A stretch of DNA of 64,000 bases from Mucilaginibacter sp. GTDB lineage: Bacteria; Bacteroidota; Bacteroidia; Sphingobacteriales; Sphingobacteriaceae. The position numbers and the translations under genes were made by a program. The notes under the pieces were generated by a model. It was not told the DNA's origin, made no database searches, and was given only the letters and a program-made list of their open reading frames with translations. Shown piece after piece: positions 15,860-23,580 of this stretch (position 1 is its first letter; every line of letters starts with the position of its first letter). The DNA lies in NCBI GenBank assembly GCA_028288025.1, contig JAQBOM010000020.1, positions 124,001 through 188,000 of the forward strand. The letters are read 5' to 3'.

Positions 15860-16882
15860 TTAATGCAATATCTTAAACACCAGTTCCTTCATTAGCCCGC
15901 CGTGGTCGGTTGTGGAATCTACGCCTTTACTTTTTACATCATATTCGCGCAGGTAGCTGATGATCTGCATAGTTTTGCCATAATTATAGCTGCGCGCAGC
16001 CTGCTCGTAATCCTTTACAAAATAAGGATTCACGCCCAATTGCCGGGCAAGGTTTTGCTGCGACTTGTCCTGTACGTAATGATAGGTAAGCACTTTGCTG
16101 AAGAAAGTATTCAGGTTGCCCAATACCAATACGATCGGGTTGGCCTTGGGGTTCGCCTCAAAATAATTTATGATCTGGTTGGCTTTAAATGCATCCCTTT
16201 TCCCCAAAGCGGCCTGTAGCTCAAAAACATTATATTCTTTACTGATGCCAATATTGTCGTGAATATGCTTTAAGGTGATCTCCTGCCCTGCCGCTACGTT
16301 CAGCATCAGCTTTTCCAGTTCATTGGCAATTTTTGAAAGATCATTGCCGAGATATTCGGCCAGCATCAATGAAGCCTGCTGGTTTATTTTATATCCTTTC
16401 TCAGCTATAAAACTTTCAATCCACCCCGGCACCTTGCTATCATACAACGGCGCAGATTCAAATATAAGCCCGTTTTTTTCAATGGCTTTATACGTCTTTT
16501 TACGCTTATCAAACTTGCCATATTTATAGCAAAAAACGAGTATAGTACTGGCGAGCGGGTTCTCGAGATAGTTTAACAGCGGGTTAATGTTCTTTTTGTC
16601 GGTATCGTCACTCCCCCATTTCATATCCTGGGCCTCTTTTAGGATCACCACCTGGTAATCGGCCATCATAGGATAACGTTTGGCCGCACCAAGTACTGTC
16701 ATAATATCGGTATCCTTACCGTAAAGCACAGTCTGGTTAAAACCCTTTTCAGCATCGGGTAAAAGCTGGTGTTCCACGTAATTGCCGATCAGGTCGATAT
16801 AATAAGGCTCGTCGCCGTGCAGCAGGTATACAGGCTTATATTTTTTTTGCTGAAGGGTTTTTATAATTTCTGAAGCAGTCAT
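15860..16882 (-). CDS. holA: DNA polymerase III subunit delta
   Basis: A 340-residue clamp-loader subunit that opens the beta sliding clamp during replication. The N-terminus (QKKYKPVYLLHGDEPYYIDL) is the normal delta start, followed by the degenerate AAA+ domain (YPMMADYQVVILKEAQDMKW) and the helical C-terminal collar with NELEKLMLNV. Length matches the family. It is the first gene of a two-gene operon with the GDCCVxC gene. Confidence 0.93.
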   Translation of the reverse strand: MTASEIIKTLQQKKYKPVYLLHGDEPYYIDLIGNYVEHQLLPDAEKGFNQTVLYGKDTDIMTVLGAAKRYPMMADYQVVILKEAQDMKWGSDDTDKKNINPLLNYLENPLASTILVFCYKYGKFDKRKKTYKAIEKNGLIFESAPLYDSKVPGWIESFIAEKGYKINQQASLMLAEYLGNDLSKIANELEKLMLNVAAGQEITLKHIHDNIGISKEYNVFELQAALGKRDAFKANQIINYFEANPKANPIVLVLGNLNTFFSKVLTYHYVQDKSQQNLARQLGVNPYFVKDYEQAARSYNYGKTMQIISYLREYDVKSKGVDSTTDHGGLMKELVFKILH

Positions 16883-17043
16883 CCGGGTGGTAAAATTACT
16901 GATTTATTTTTGCAGGTAAATCGTTATTTGATTTTGCCCGTTTTAATAAATATTCCTAATTTCGGAAACCAATATAAACAGTGCACGCCTCATGTAAACG
17001 CATGTCGGCCTGTAAAATAAACCATACATTAACCTAATTGAAC

Positions 17044-17745
17044 ATGACTAAAAATTCAATCCTGAAAGGCCTGTGCCTGAGTGCCAGCCTGTTACTTTTA
17101 TTGGGATGCACAGCAACGTACGCCCAGGACATCAATAAAGATTCGGCAAATGGCTGGCGACAGCTGTTTAATGGCAAGGACCTTAGCGGTTGGAAACAGG
17201 TCGGACCCGGAAACAGGTATGTTGAAAATGGATTAACCGGCAGTCACGGCGGCATGGGCCTTTTATACTGGACCAAAGAAAAATTTAGCAATTGCACCAT
17301 CCGCATTGTGTATAAAATGCAAAAGTTCAACAGCAACGCCGGTGTGTTTATCCGAATTCCCATTGAGCCGCGTGAACCATGGATGCCGGTGTTTTACGGT
17401 TATGAGGTACAGATCGACAATCACCCGGAAACGTCAAAAGAAGATGAATACCACGTAACCGGCACCTTATATTCGTTAACCAAACCGCTGGCAAAGCCAG
17501 GTAAGCCCGGCCCCGAATGGAACGTTATGGATATTACCCTCGACGGCCCGCGCACCATTGTTGTGGTGAATGGCCAAAAGGTAACCGATTACACCGAGGG
17601 GCAGCCTACCCCGGAGCGGAAATTTGATTTCGAGCCTTATCGCGGCCCAAGGCCAATTTCAGGCTATATAGGTTTACAAAATCACGGTGATGATGACGTG
17701 GTTTTCTTTAAAGAAGTTGCCGTTAAACCGCTTGCCAAAAAATAA
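17044..17745 (+). CDS. DUF1080 / 3-keto-disaccharide hydrolase domain lipoprotein
   Basis: A 233-residue exported protein with lipobox at LLLGC. I start at ATG 17044; the TTG two codons upstream is unnecessary. The domain is a concanavalin-like beta sandwich with GWRQLFNGKDLSGWKQ, KFNSNAGVFIRIP and GYIGLQNHGDDDVVFFKEV, the full DUF1080 signature. Members hydrolyse or eliminate 3-keto-glycosides. It sits 8 bp before a Gfo/Idh-type oxidoreductase, which could make the 3-keto substrate. Confidence 0.92.
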   Translation: MTKNSILKGLCLSASLLLLLGCTATYAQDINKDSANGWRQLFNGKDLSGWKQVGPGNRYVENGLTGSHGGMGLLYWTKEKFSNCTIRIVYKMQKFNSNAGVFIRIPIEPREPWMPVFYGYEVQIDNHPETSKEDEYHVTGTLYSLTKPLAKPGKPGPEWNVMDITLDGPRTIVVVNGQKVTDYTEGQPTPERKFDFEPYRGPRPISGYIGLQNHGDDDVVFFKEVAVKPLAKK

Positions 17746-17753
17746 CCAGCCTT

Positions 17754-19274
17754 ATGAAAAACAACGATAAAACAGCTAAGACAGCAATAAGCCGCAGCGA
17801 TTTTATTAAAAAGACCGCTTTGGCTACAGCCGGATTTTATATTGTGCCCCGGTTTGTTTTGGGCGGCAAAGGCTTTACCGCGCCGAGCGATAAATTGTAT
17901 ATAGCCGCTGTAGGTACCGGGGGCGAAGCGGAAAATGATATCCATCACTTTGCCACTGCGCCTAAAAAGAATGCAGAAATCGCATTCCTTTGCGATGTGG
18001 ATGAGCGGCCCGCTGCTGCGCGCCGCAAGGAGTTTCCGAAAGCGAAGTTTTATTATGACTGGCGCGAAATGTTCGAAAAGGAGCATAAAAATTTCGACGC
18101 AGTTACCGTAGCCATCCCCGACCACAATCATGCAGTGGTTGGCCACAGCGCCATGCAAATGCGAAAGCATTTATACCTGCAAAAACCGCTGACCCATGAT
18201 ATTTACGAAGCGCGGGTACTAACCGAAGCGGCAAAAAAATATAAAGTTGTTACCCAGATGGGCGACCAGGGCGCATCATGCGATGGCATGCGAACCATGC
18301 GCGAATGGTTCGAGGCAGGGCTCATCGGCGATATCGAAAAAGTATATTGCTGGACCGACCGGCCGGTTTGGCCGCAGGGCATATCGTGGCCAACCGCAAA
18401 ACCACCGATCCCAAAAGAACTGAAATGGGATCTTTGGCTGGGAACCGCCCGGAAACTCGATTATATCGATAACCTGGTGCCCTTTAATTGGCGCGGCTGG
18501 TGGGAGTTTGGAACAGGCGCCTTGGGCGATATGGGCTGCCACATTATGGGGCCGCCGTTTAAATTGCTGGAGCTGGGTTATCCTACAGATGTGTCGGGCA
18601 GCGCAAGCACTGTTTATCAGGGCATTTTTAAAGAAGGCATCTTTCCCGAAAGCGGGCCGGTTTCCAGCTCGATCAAATTTAAATTCAAACAAAAAAACGG
18701 GAAGAACCTCGATTTGTACTGGATGGACGGCGGTATTACCCCTGAACGCCTTAACGAGCTCGACCCCGATGTAAATATGAACGAGGCGCTGGGTGATTTC
18801 CCGGGGGAAAACGATTTTGAGGGATGTACTCTTTTTATCGGCACCAAAGGAAAAGTCTCATGCGGCTGGGGCGGCAGTCATCCGCGACTGCTACCGCTTT
18901 CGCTGAACAAGGATGTGAATGTTCCGCAAAAATATCCGCGCGTTAACGGTGGCATGGATGGTCATTGGTGGCAGTGGGTCGACGCTTCTATAGCCGGGTA
19001 CGGCAAAATGGAAGTCGATTCTCCGTTTGAAGGGTATGCCGGACCATTAACCGAAACGGTACTGCTGGGCAACCTGCTGCTGCGCAGCTTTGATATACAG
19101 GAAAAAATAAAGCGGAATGACCCTGTTTACGGCAACATGGAGGGGAATAAATTCAGCGGCCGGTATGTCGATCTCAAATGGGATGGCGCGAACATGCGGG
19201 TGACCAATTTCGAGCCTGCCAATCAATTCATCCGGCGAACATACCGTGAGGGCTGGGGCGATTTGAAGCTATAA
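17754..19274 (+). CDS. Gfo/Idh/MocA-family oxidoreductase, probably exported
   Basis: A 506-residue NAD(P)-dependent sugar oxidoreductase. The N-terminus SRSDFIKKTALATAGFYIVP is Tat-like although it has SR rather than RR. The Rossmann start is LYIAAVGTGGEAEND (about residues 48-62). The conserved catalytic region is LYLQKPLTHDIYEARVL, with Lys in the position of the family's EKP motif. The C-terminal half is the beta-sheet domain with GHWWQWVDASIAG. With the preceding DUF1080 gene it forms an oxidise-then-cleave pair on glycosides. The substrate is unknown. Confidence 0.9.
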   Translation: MKNNDKTAKTAISRSDFIKKTALATAGFYIVPRFVLGGKGFTAPSDKLYIAAVGTGGEAENDIHHFATAPKKNAEIAFLCDVDERPAAARRKEFPKAKFYYDWREMFEKEHKNFDAVTVAIPDHNHAVVGHSAMQMRKHLYLQKPLTHDIYEARVLTEAAKKYKVVTQMGDQGASCDGMRTMREWFEAGLIGDIEKVYCWTDRPVWPQGISWPTAKPPIPKELKWDLWLGTARKLDYIDNLVPFNWRGWWEFGTGALGDMGCHIMGPPFKLLELGYPTDVSGSASTVYQGIFKEGIFPESGPVSSSIKFKFKQKNGKNLDLYWMDGGITPERLNELDPDVNMNEALGDFPGENDFEGCTLFIGTKGKVSCGWGGSHPRLLPLSLNKDVNVPQKYPRVNGGMDGHWWQWVDASIAGYGKMEVDSPFEGYAGPLTETVLLGNLLLRSFDIQEKIKRNDPVYGNMEGNKFSGRYVDLKWDGANMRVTNFEPANQFIRRTYREGWGDLKL

Positions 19275-19298
19275 TCTTCGTTCGCGGAAAATTAAACA

Positions 19299-19344
19299 AC
19301 AAAGCCGCTGATGAGTTTCTGCAAAAAACTTGTCGCGGCTTTGT
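19299..19344 (+). terminator. Hairpin after the Gfo/Idh gene
   Basis: ACAAAGCCGC (19299-19308) pairs perfectly with GCGGCTTTGT (19335-19344) around a 26-nt loop. It is a probable terminator of the DUF1080-oxidoreductase operon; no long T-run follows. Confidence 0.5.
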
Positions 19345-19427
19345 CGTATTTATCCTTTTAATTGCTTAATTATTGAATATGTCGCCTAATTATCCAACCT
19401 TTACCGCCAGGATACGAATTAATAATA

Positions 19428-20015
19428 ATGGATATAGATTTTAATAAATCCGATGGCCTTGTCCCGGTTGTCATACAGGACGAGCAAACATTAGAAGTAC
19501 TGATGCTCGGTTATATGAACCAGGAAGCTTACGATAAAACGGTTACAGAAAACAACGTCACCTTTTTTTCACGTTCAAAAAACAGGCTCTGGACAAAAGG
19601 TGAAACAAGCGGCAATTACCTGCATGTAAGCACCATACATATCGACTGTGACAACGACACCCTGCTGATAAAAGTTAAAGCGGATGGCCCAACCTGCCAT
19701 ACAGGCGAGCGCAGCTGCTTTAAAACCGGTTATAATCAGAACTTTATATTACAGCTCGAGGAAATAATTGCATCTAGGTACGAGCATCCACAGGAAGGGT
19801 CGTATGTAAACAAGCTCAGAAATAAGGGCTTGAATAAAATAGCGCAAAAGGTTGGCGAAGAAGCCGTTGAAACCGTGATAGCCGCTTTAACCGAAACCGA
19901 AACCGATCTGATCAACGAATCCTCCGACCTGGTATTCCACCTGCTGGTATTGCTTCGCGAAAAAGGGTTAACCCTCGAAAGGATCGCGAGGAATTTAGAG
20001 GAAAGGCATAGATAG
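19428..20015 (+). CDS. hisIE: Bifunctional phosphoribosyl-AMP cyclohydrolase / phosphoribosyl-ATP pyrophosphatase
   Basis: A 195-residue two-domain histidine-biosynthesis enzyme catalysing steps 2 and 3. The HisI domain (about 1-105) has FFSRSKNRLWTKGETSGN, the metal-binding DCDNDTLLIKVKADGPTCH and ERSCF. The HisE domain (about 108-195) has KVGEEAVETVIAA. All key residues are present. The rest of the his operon, where this gene usually sits last, is not adjacent. It stands alone with a 25 bp inverted repeat just after its stop. Confidence 0.95.
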   Translation: MDIDFNKSDGLVPVVIQDEQTLEVLMLGYMNQEAYDKTVTENNVTFFSRSKNRLWTKGETSGNYLHVSTIHIDCDNDTLLIKVKADGPTCHTGERSCFKTGYNQNFILQLEEIIASRYEHPQEGSYVNKLRNKGLNKIAQKVGEEAVETVIAALTETETDLINESSDLVFHLLVLLREKGLTLERIARNLEERHR

Positions 20016-20019
20016 ACCA

Positions 20020-20124
20020 TAGTCGATAGTCCATGGACCATGGATTTAGCGATGGTTCTGTTCATTTGATAACTTATTCTTAACTAAAACACACTATGGT
20101 CCATGGTCCATGGACTATCGACTA
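20020..20124. repeat. 25 bp inverted repeat (CCATGG-containing) between hisIE and the WD40 gene
   Basis: The left arm (20020-20044) reads TAGTCGATAGTCCATGGACC and on. The right arm (20100-20124) is its exact reverse complement, with 55 bp between. A third, related copy is at 23532-23562 after the acyl-CoA reductase gene. The right arm contains an ATG that opens the reading frame of the WD40 gene. Confidence 0.85.
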
Positions 20125-20127
20125 AAA

Positions 20128-21039
20128 ATGATCTCCGTAGAAAAAATAGCTGAATTGAACGGGCATGGCAACCCCATATTTACCGTGGAGCTTTCGCAAA
20201 AGCCGGGCATTATATTTACCGGCGGTAACGATAAAGGGCTGGTTGAGTGGAGTTTGAAGAATTACGCCTTCATAAAAGTGATGTTTCCGGTACCTGCGTC
20301 AATATATGCCATACATTGCCCGGTTGGTTATCCTTTGTTATTTGCCGGGTTACGGGACGGAACGATACAGGCTTTTGATTTTTTAAAACAGCAGCTACTG
20401 CCTTCATTTAAAAACCATCAGAAACCGGTTTTCGATATCAAATCTGTCAATCACAAAAAGGAACTATTGGTAGCATCCGAAGATGGCTCAGTTTCGATCG
20501 TGAGCCTCGAAACGCTGGAATTACTGCACAGCATTAAAGTCTCCACCGATACCGTGCGCTGCATTAGCGTTTCGCCGAATGAAAAAACCGTTGCCTTTGG
20601 CCTTCGCAATAACCAGGTGAAAATTTACGATCTGGAAGATTACAGCCTGGTCAAAACATTAACCGGACATACGATGCCGGTTTTTTCTTTGCAGTATGCG
20701 CCTTCAGGAGAATATTTAATTTCGGGTGGGCGCGACGCGCAATTGAAAATATGGGACGTCCGGTCGTACGAACTGCTGCAAAGCATTCCTGCTCATTTGT
20801 TCGCGATAAATAGCATTGTTTTTCATCCTTCGTTGCCATATTTCGCTACCGCGAGTATGGACAAAACGATAAAAATTTGGAGTACCAGCGATTTTAAGCT
20901 CTACAAAACGATTAACCGCGAAAAAGGATATGCGAGTCACCAGCTATCAGTAAACAAGCTTGCCTGGAACGGCAATCAGCTTATATCTGTTAGTGATGAT
21001 AAACGGGTTATTGTTTGGGATGTTCGGTTTGACGGGTAA
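20128..21039 (+). CDS. WD40-repeat protein
   Basis: A 303-residue cytoplasmic beta-propeller of about seven WD40 blades. Clear repeat ends are SGGRDAQLKIWDV, TASMDKTIKIWST and VSDDKRVIVWDV, each with the Gly-His/Ser-x-D-x-W/I pattern. Such proteins are scaffolds; no enzymatic domain is attached. I place the start at ATG 20128 (MISVEKIAEL). The longer frame from ATG 20110 would begin with six codons (MDYRLK) encoded inside the dispersed inverted repeat. Confidence 0.9.
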   Translation: MISVEKIAELNGHGNPIFTVELSQKPGIIFTGGNDKGLVEWSLKNYAFIKVMFPVPASIYAIHCPVGYPLLFAGLRDGTIQAFDFLKQQLLPSFKNHQKPVFDIKSVNHKKELLVASEDGSVSIVSLETLELLHSIKVSTDTVRCISVSPNEKTVAFGLRNNQVKIYDLEDYSLVKTLTGHTMPVFSLQYAPSGEYLISGGRDAQLKIWDVRSYELLQSIPAHLFAINSIVFHPSLPYFATASMDKTIKIWSTSDFKLYKTINREKGYASHQLSVNKLAWNGNQLISVSDDKRVIVWDVRFDG

Positions 21040-21040
21040 T

Positions 21041-21180
21041 AGAAGCAAGACTATTAGAAGCAAAAAGCAAGAAGTAAGATTGGGAATTGCCATCTATTTT
21101 ACAGCATGCGAGAAACGACAGCTCGTTTACCCGTTTAATTATAAGTCTTGGTTCTTGGCTCTTCCGTCTCGGCTCTACCC
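21041..21180. repeat. Degenerate A/G-rich and C/T-rich repeat tract
   Basis: The gap between the convergent WD40 and NlpC/P60 genes contains AGAAGCAAGACTATTAGAAG with further AAGCAAGAAGTAAG units, then TCTTGGTTCTTGGCTCTTCC with a CTCGGCTC tail. These are inverse-oriented short units (AAGCAAGA against TCTTGGCT), typical of intergenic repeats in this group of genomes. Confidence 0.45.
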
Positions 21181-21942
21181 TCACAACATTCGCTTAACCA
21201 CGCTGAGTTTGTGTGTATAACGTTTTAGTTCCTCGGAGTAAATACCTTTTTCGTCGATCGAATCAATTTTTACTCTGCCGGAAGCGTGGATTATCTTTTC
21301 GCTGCTGAGCATAATGCCGACATGAACGGTCCGCCCTTCTGCGTTCTCAAAAAACGCCAGATCTCCTAATTTAGTGTCATGCAAAGAATTTACTTTGTAA
21401 CCCTGCTCAATCTGCAAACCAGTGTCGCGTAACAGGTTAACGCCCTGCATCCTGAATACGGCCTGCGTAAATCCCGAGCAATCAATTCCGAAATGTGTGC
21501 GACCGCCCCATAAATATGGCGTATTTAGAAATGACATCGCGGTAACAGCAAAATTTTCAGTTTCGCCTATCTCTCCTATTATTTCAAAGCGCTCATCACC
21601 AATATGACAGGTAGTGCCTTCTAAAAATGCAAGCGAGCTTCCGGCGGGCAAATACGAAATGCTATTATTGGCTATTTTCCAGGCCTGTGTAACCGGACGG
21701 AGCGTTAAAGGCGGCGGCGTTTGCTTACATTTTTTATAATCCAGGTGACCTAGCATGCTGAATTGCAGCCTGCCGATCCACCCGGTATAATTATCAATCG
21801 CGGTAATGATTTTCACCCAGTTTTCGGCCCACTCTGTAATTTCAAAGGCTTCACCAAACAACACCTGCGATACCTGCTCGCTTTTGTCGCTGGCTTCGGC
21901 CCTTAGCGGGACAATGGCAAGATTACAAATACCGTATTCCAT
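21181..21942 (-). CDS. SH3-domain NlpC/P60 family peptidase (YkfC-like)
   Basis: A 253-residue enzyme without signal peptide. Two SH3-like domains (residues 1-65 and about 80-125) precede the C40 domain. The catalytic residues are Cys155 in GIDCSGF, His207 in VHVGIM and His219 in IIHASG. This is the layout of cytoplasmic gamma-D-glutamyl-L-diamino acid endopeptidases that recycle peptidoglycan peptides after uptake. The SH3 domains there position the substrate N-terminus. It is monocistronic. Confidence 0.9.
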   Translation of the reverse strand: MEYGICNLAIVPLRAEASDKSEQVSQVLFGEAFEITEWAENWVKIITAIDNYTGWIGRLQFSMLGHLDYKKCKQTPPPLTLRPVTQAWKIANNSISYLPAGSSLAFLEGTTCHIGDERFEIIGEIGETENFAVTAMSFLNTPYLWGGRTHFGIDCSGFTQAVFRMQGVNLLRDTGLQIEQGYKVNSLHDTKLGDLAFFENAEGRTVHVGIMLSSEKIIHASGRVKIDSIDEKGIYSEELKRYTHKLSVVKRML

Positions 21943-21986
21943 AAAATCGATATTCCGGTTTAAATAAGTTGTGTGGTTTTATTGGC

Positions 21987-22019
21987 AAAAAAAAAGTATC
22001 CCAATACCTACCGGGACAC
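21987..22019 (-). terminator. Intrinsic terminator of the ferredoxin gene
   Basis: On the minus strand GTGTCCC pairs with GGGATAC (one G-U pair) and is followed by nine Ts (21995-21987). Confidence 0.8.
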
Positions 22020-22050
22020 CTTTTCCATTTATCAAATATAGTAAAAAAAC

Positions 22051-22404
22051 TTACTCGTTCATATGCAGCCATTCTTTTTTGGCCAGCAATTCTTCTTTAG
22101 TTTCACGAACATCTTCGTCATCCACACAACAGTCTACCGGGCAAACAGCCGCGCACTGTGGTTCGTCGTGAAAGCCAACACATTCTGTACACTTGTCGGG
22201 TACTATGTAATATATATCGTCTGACAAAGCAGCCTGGGTTTCTTCAGCGTTCAGCGTATTACCGTCGCCAAAATCAATTAGTCCTTTAAGGCCGGTACCG
22301 TCCGAAAAACGCCATGCAGCGCCCGCGTCATAAATAGCATTATTGGGGCACTCAGGCTCGCACGCTCCGCAGTTTATACATTCATCGGTGATTTTAATCG
22401 CCAT
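22051..22404 (-). CDS. 2[4Fe-4S] ferredoxin
   Basis: A 117-residue electron carrier. Cluster motif one is CINCGACEPECP (residues 10-21). Motif two is CTECVGFHDEPQCAAVCP, with the eight-residue loop between the second and third Cys seen in Alvin-type ferredoxins. About 45 residues separate the two motifs, which is far longer than in ordinary ferredoxins and includes an acidic stretch. It is divergent from the acyl-CoA reductase with 101 bp between starts, a pairing I know from other Bacteroidota. Confidence 0.92.
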   Translation of the reverse strand: MAIKITDECINCGACEPECPNNAIYDAGAAWRFSDGTGLKGLIDFGDGNTLNAEETQAALSDDIYYIVPDKCTECVGFHDEPQCAAVCPVDCCVDDEDVRETKEELLAKKEWLHMNE

Positions 22405-22457
22405 ATTGTCTTAATATCTTATATTCTGAATTACCTTTGCCCTGTTTTTAAGGCGCA

Positions 22458-22465
22458 CAAAGATA
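22458..22465 (-). promoter_or_regulatory. Candidate -7 box for the ferredoxin gene
   Basis: On the minus strand TATCTTTG fits TAnnTTTG and lies 53 bp before the ATG at 22404. No clear -33 TTG is present. Confidence 0.4.
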
Positions 22466-22505
22466 ACAAAAAAAGGCTTTAAGGGTTTAGATCCCTACCA
22501 TATAT

Positions 22506-23531
22506 ATGTCAAATTTTACCAAAACCCGCTCAATTGAGGCAATTTCAGAGCTTGGAAAGCAGCTAATCAATCCAGGTGAACAACTATTGGCCGTTATAAA
22601 TGATGAAAGGCAGTTCAATGCCTGGTTTACACCCGAAAGCGTATTAAACGCGGTGAAAGCCATCGGAAAAATGCTTAATCGCGAAGACCTGGCTTCCTGG
22701 TTAGTCCGCTATGATGTTGATTATAACAGAACGTCAAAAAAAGTCGGGCTTATTTTGGCCGGCAATATCCCGCTGGTAGGCTTTCATGACGTTTTATGCG
22801 TGCTGATAACCGGCAATCACGCACTAATCAAAGCATCATCGCAGGATGCCAGGTTGATCAAACGTGTGTTGGAAATGCTTGCCGATATTGAGCCAGAATT
22901 TAAAGGCCGATATAGCTTTGTTGAACGACTGGAAGGTTTTGATGCGATAATTGCCACCGGCAGCAACAACACCTCGCGATATTTTGAATATTATTTTGGC
23001 AAGGTCCCGAACATCATCCGCAAAAACCGCAACAGCGTGGCCGTTCTGACTGGCAATGAAACAGCAGAACAACTGCACGAACTAGGCCACGATATATTTG
23101 ATTATTACGGCTTAGGCTGCCGCAACGTATCAAAGGTGCTGGTACCAAAAGGATATCTCTTCAATTTCTTTTTTGAGTCGATAGAAGCGTACCAGTCTAT
23201 CATCAACCACCATAAATACAATAATAATTACGATTACAATAAATCGATCTACCTGGTTAACAGCGACAAGCATTTTGACAACGGATTTTTATTGCTGAAA
23301 GAAGACGAAAGACTGGCCTCTCCCCTAGCGGTACTGTATTATGAGTATTATGAAGATATTGAATCCGTGCAAAACCTGCTCGACCGGGAAAGCGATAATA
23401 TACAGTGCATCGTTAGCAACGCGCCGTTACAGGTAAAACCGCAACTCGTTGATTTTGGCATGAGCCAGCAGCCTGCGCTATGGGATTATGCTGACGGTGT
23501 GGATACAATGGCGTTTTTGGTTGGGTTATAA
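22506..23531 (+). CDS. Acyl-CoA reductase, LuxC family
   Basis: A 341-residue NADPH-dependent reductase of the aldehyde-dehydrogenase fold. The visible family features are GLILAGNIPLVGFHDVLCVL (residues about 80-99), KASSQDARLI, ATGSNNTSRYFEYYFG and IFDYYGLGCRNVSKV, whose Cys is the thioester nucleophile. It converts an acyl-CoA to the aldehyde. The acyl group is unknown. A copy of the CCATGG repeat follows the stop. Confidence 0.85.
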   Translation: MSNFTKTRSIEAISELGKQLINPGEQLLAVINDERQFNAWFTPESVLNAVKAIGKMLNREDLASWLVRYDVDYNRTSKKVGLILAGNIPLVGFHDVLCVLITGNHALIKASSQDARLIKRVLEMLADIEPEFKGRYSFVERLEGFDAIIATGSNNTSRYFEYYFGKVPNIIRKNRNSVAVLTGNETAEQLHELGHDIFDYYGLGCRNVSKVLVPKGYLFNFFFESIEAYQSIINHHKYNNNYDYNKSIYLVNSDKHFDNGFLLLKEDERLASPLAVLYYEYYEDIESVQNLLDRESDNIQCIVSNAPLQVKPQLVDFGMSQQPALWDYADGVDTMAFLVGL

Positions 23532-23562
23532 TAGTCGATAGACCATGGTCCATAGTCCATGG
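23532..23562. repeat. Third copy of the CCATGG dispersed repeat
   Basis: TAGTCGATAGACCATGGTCC and the following ATAGTCCATGG repeat the units of the 20.0-20.1 kb inverted repeat with rearranged order. It lies in the 49 bp gap between two convergent genes. Confidence 0.7.
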
Positions 23563-23580
23563 CTATTGCGAATAATCAGG

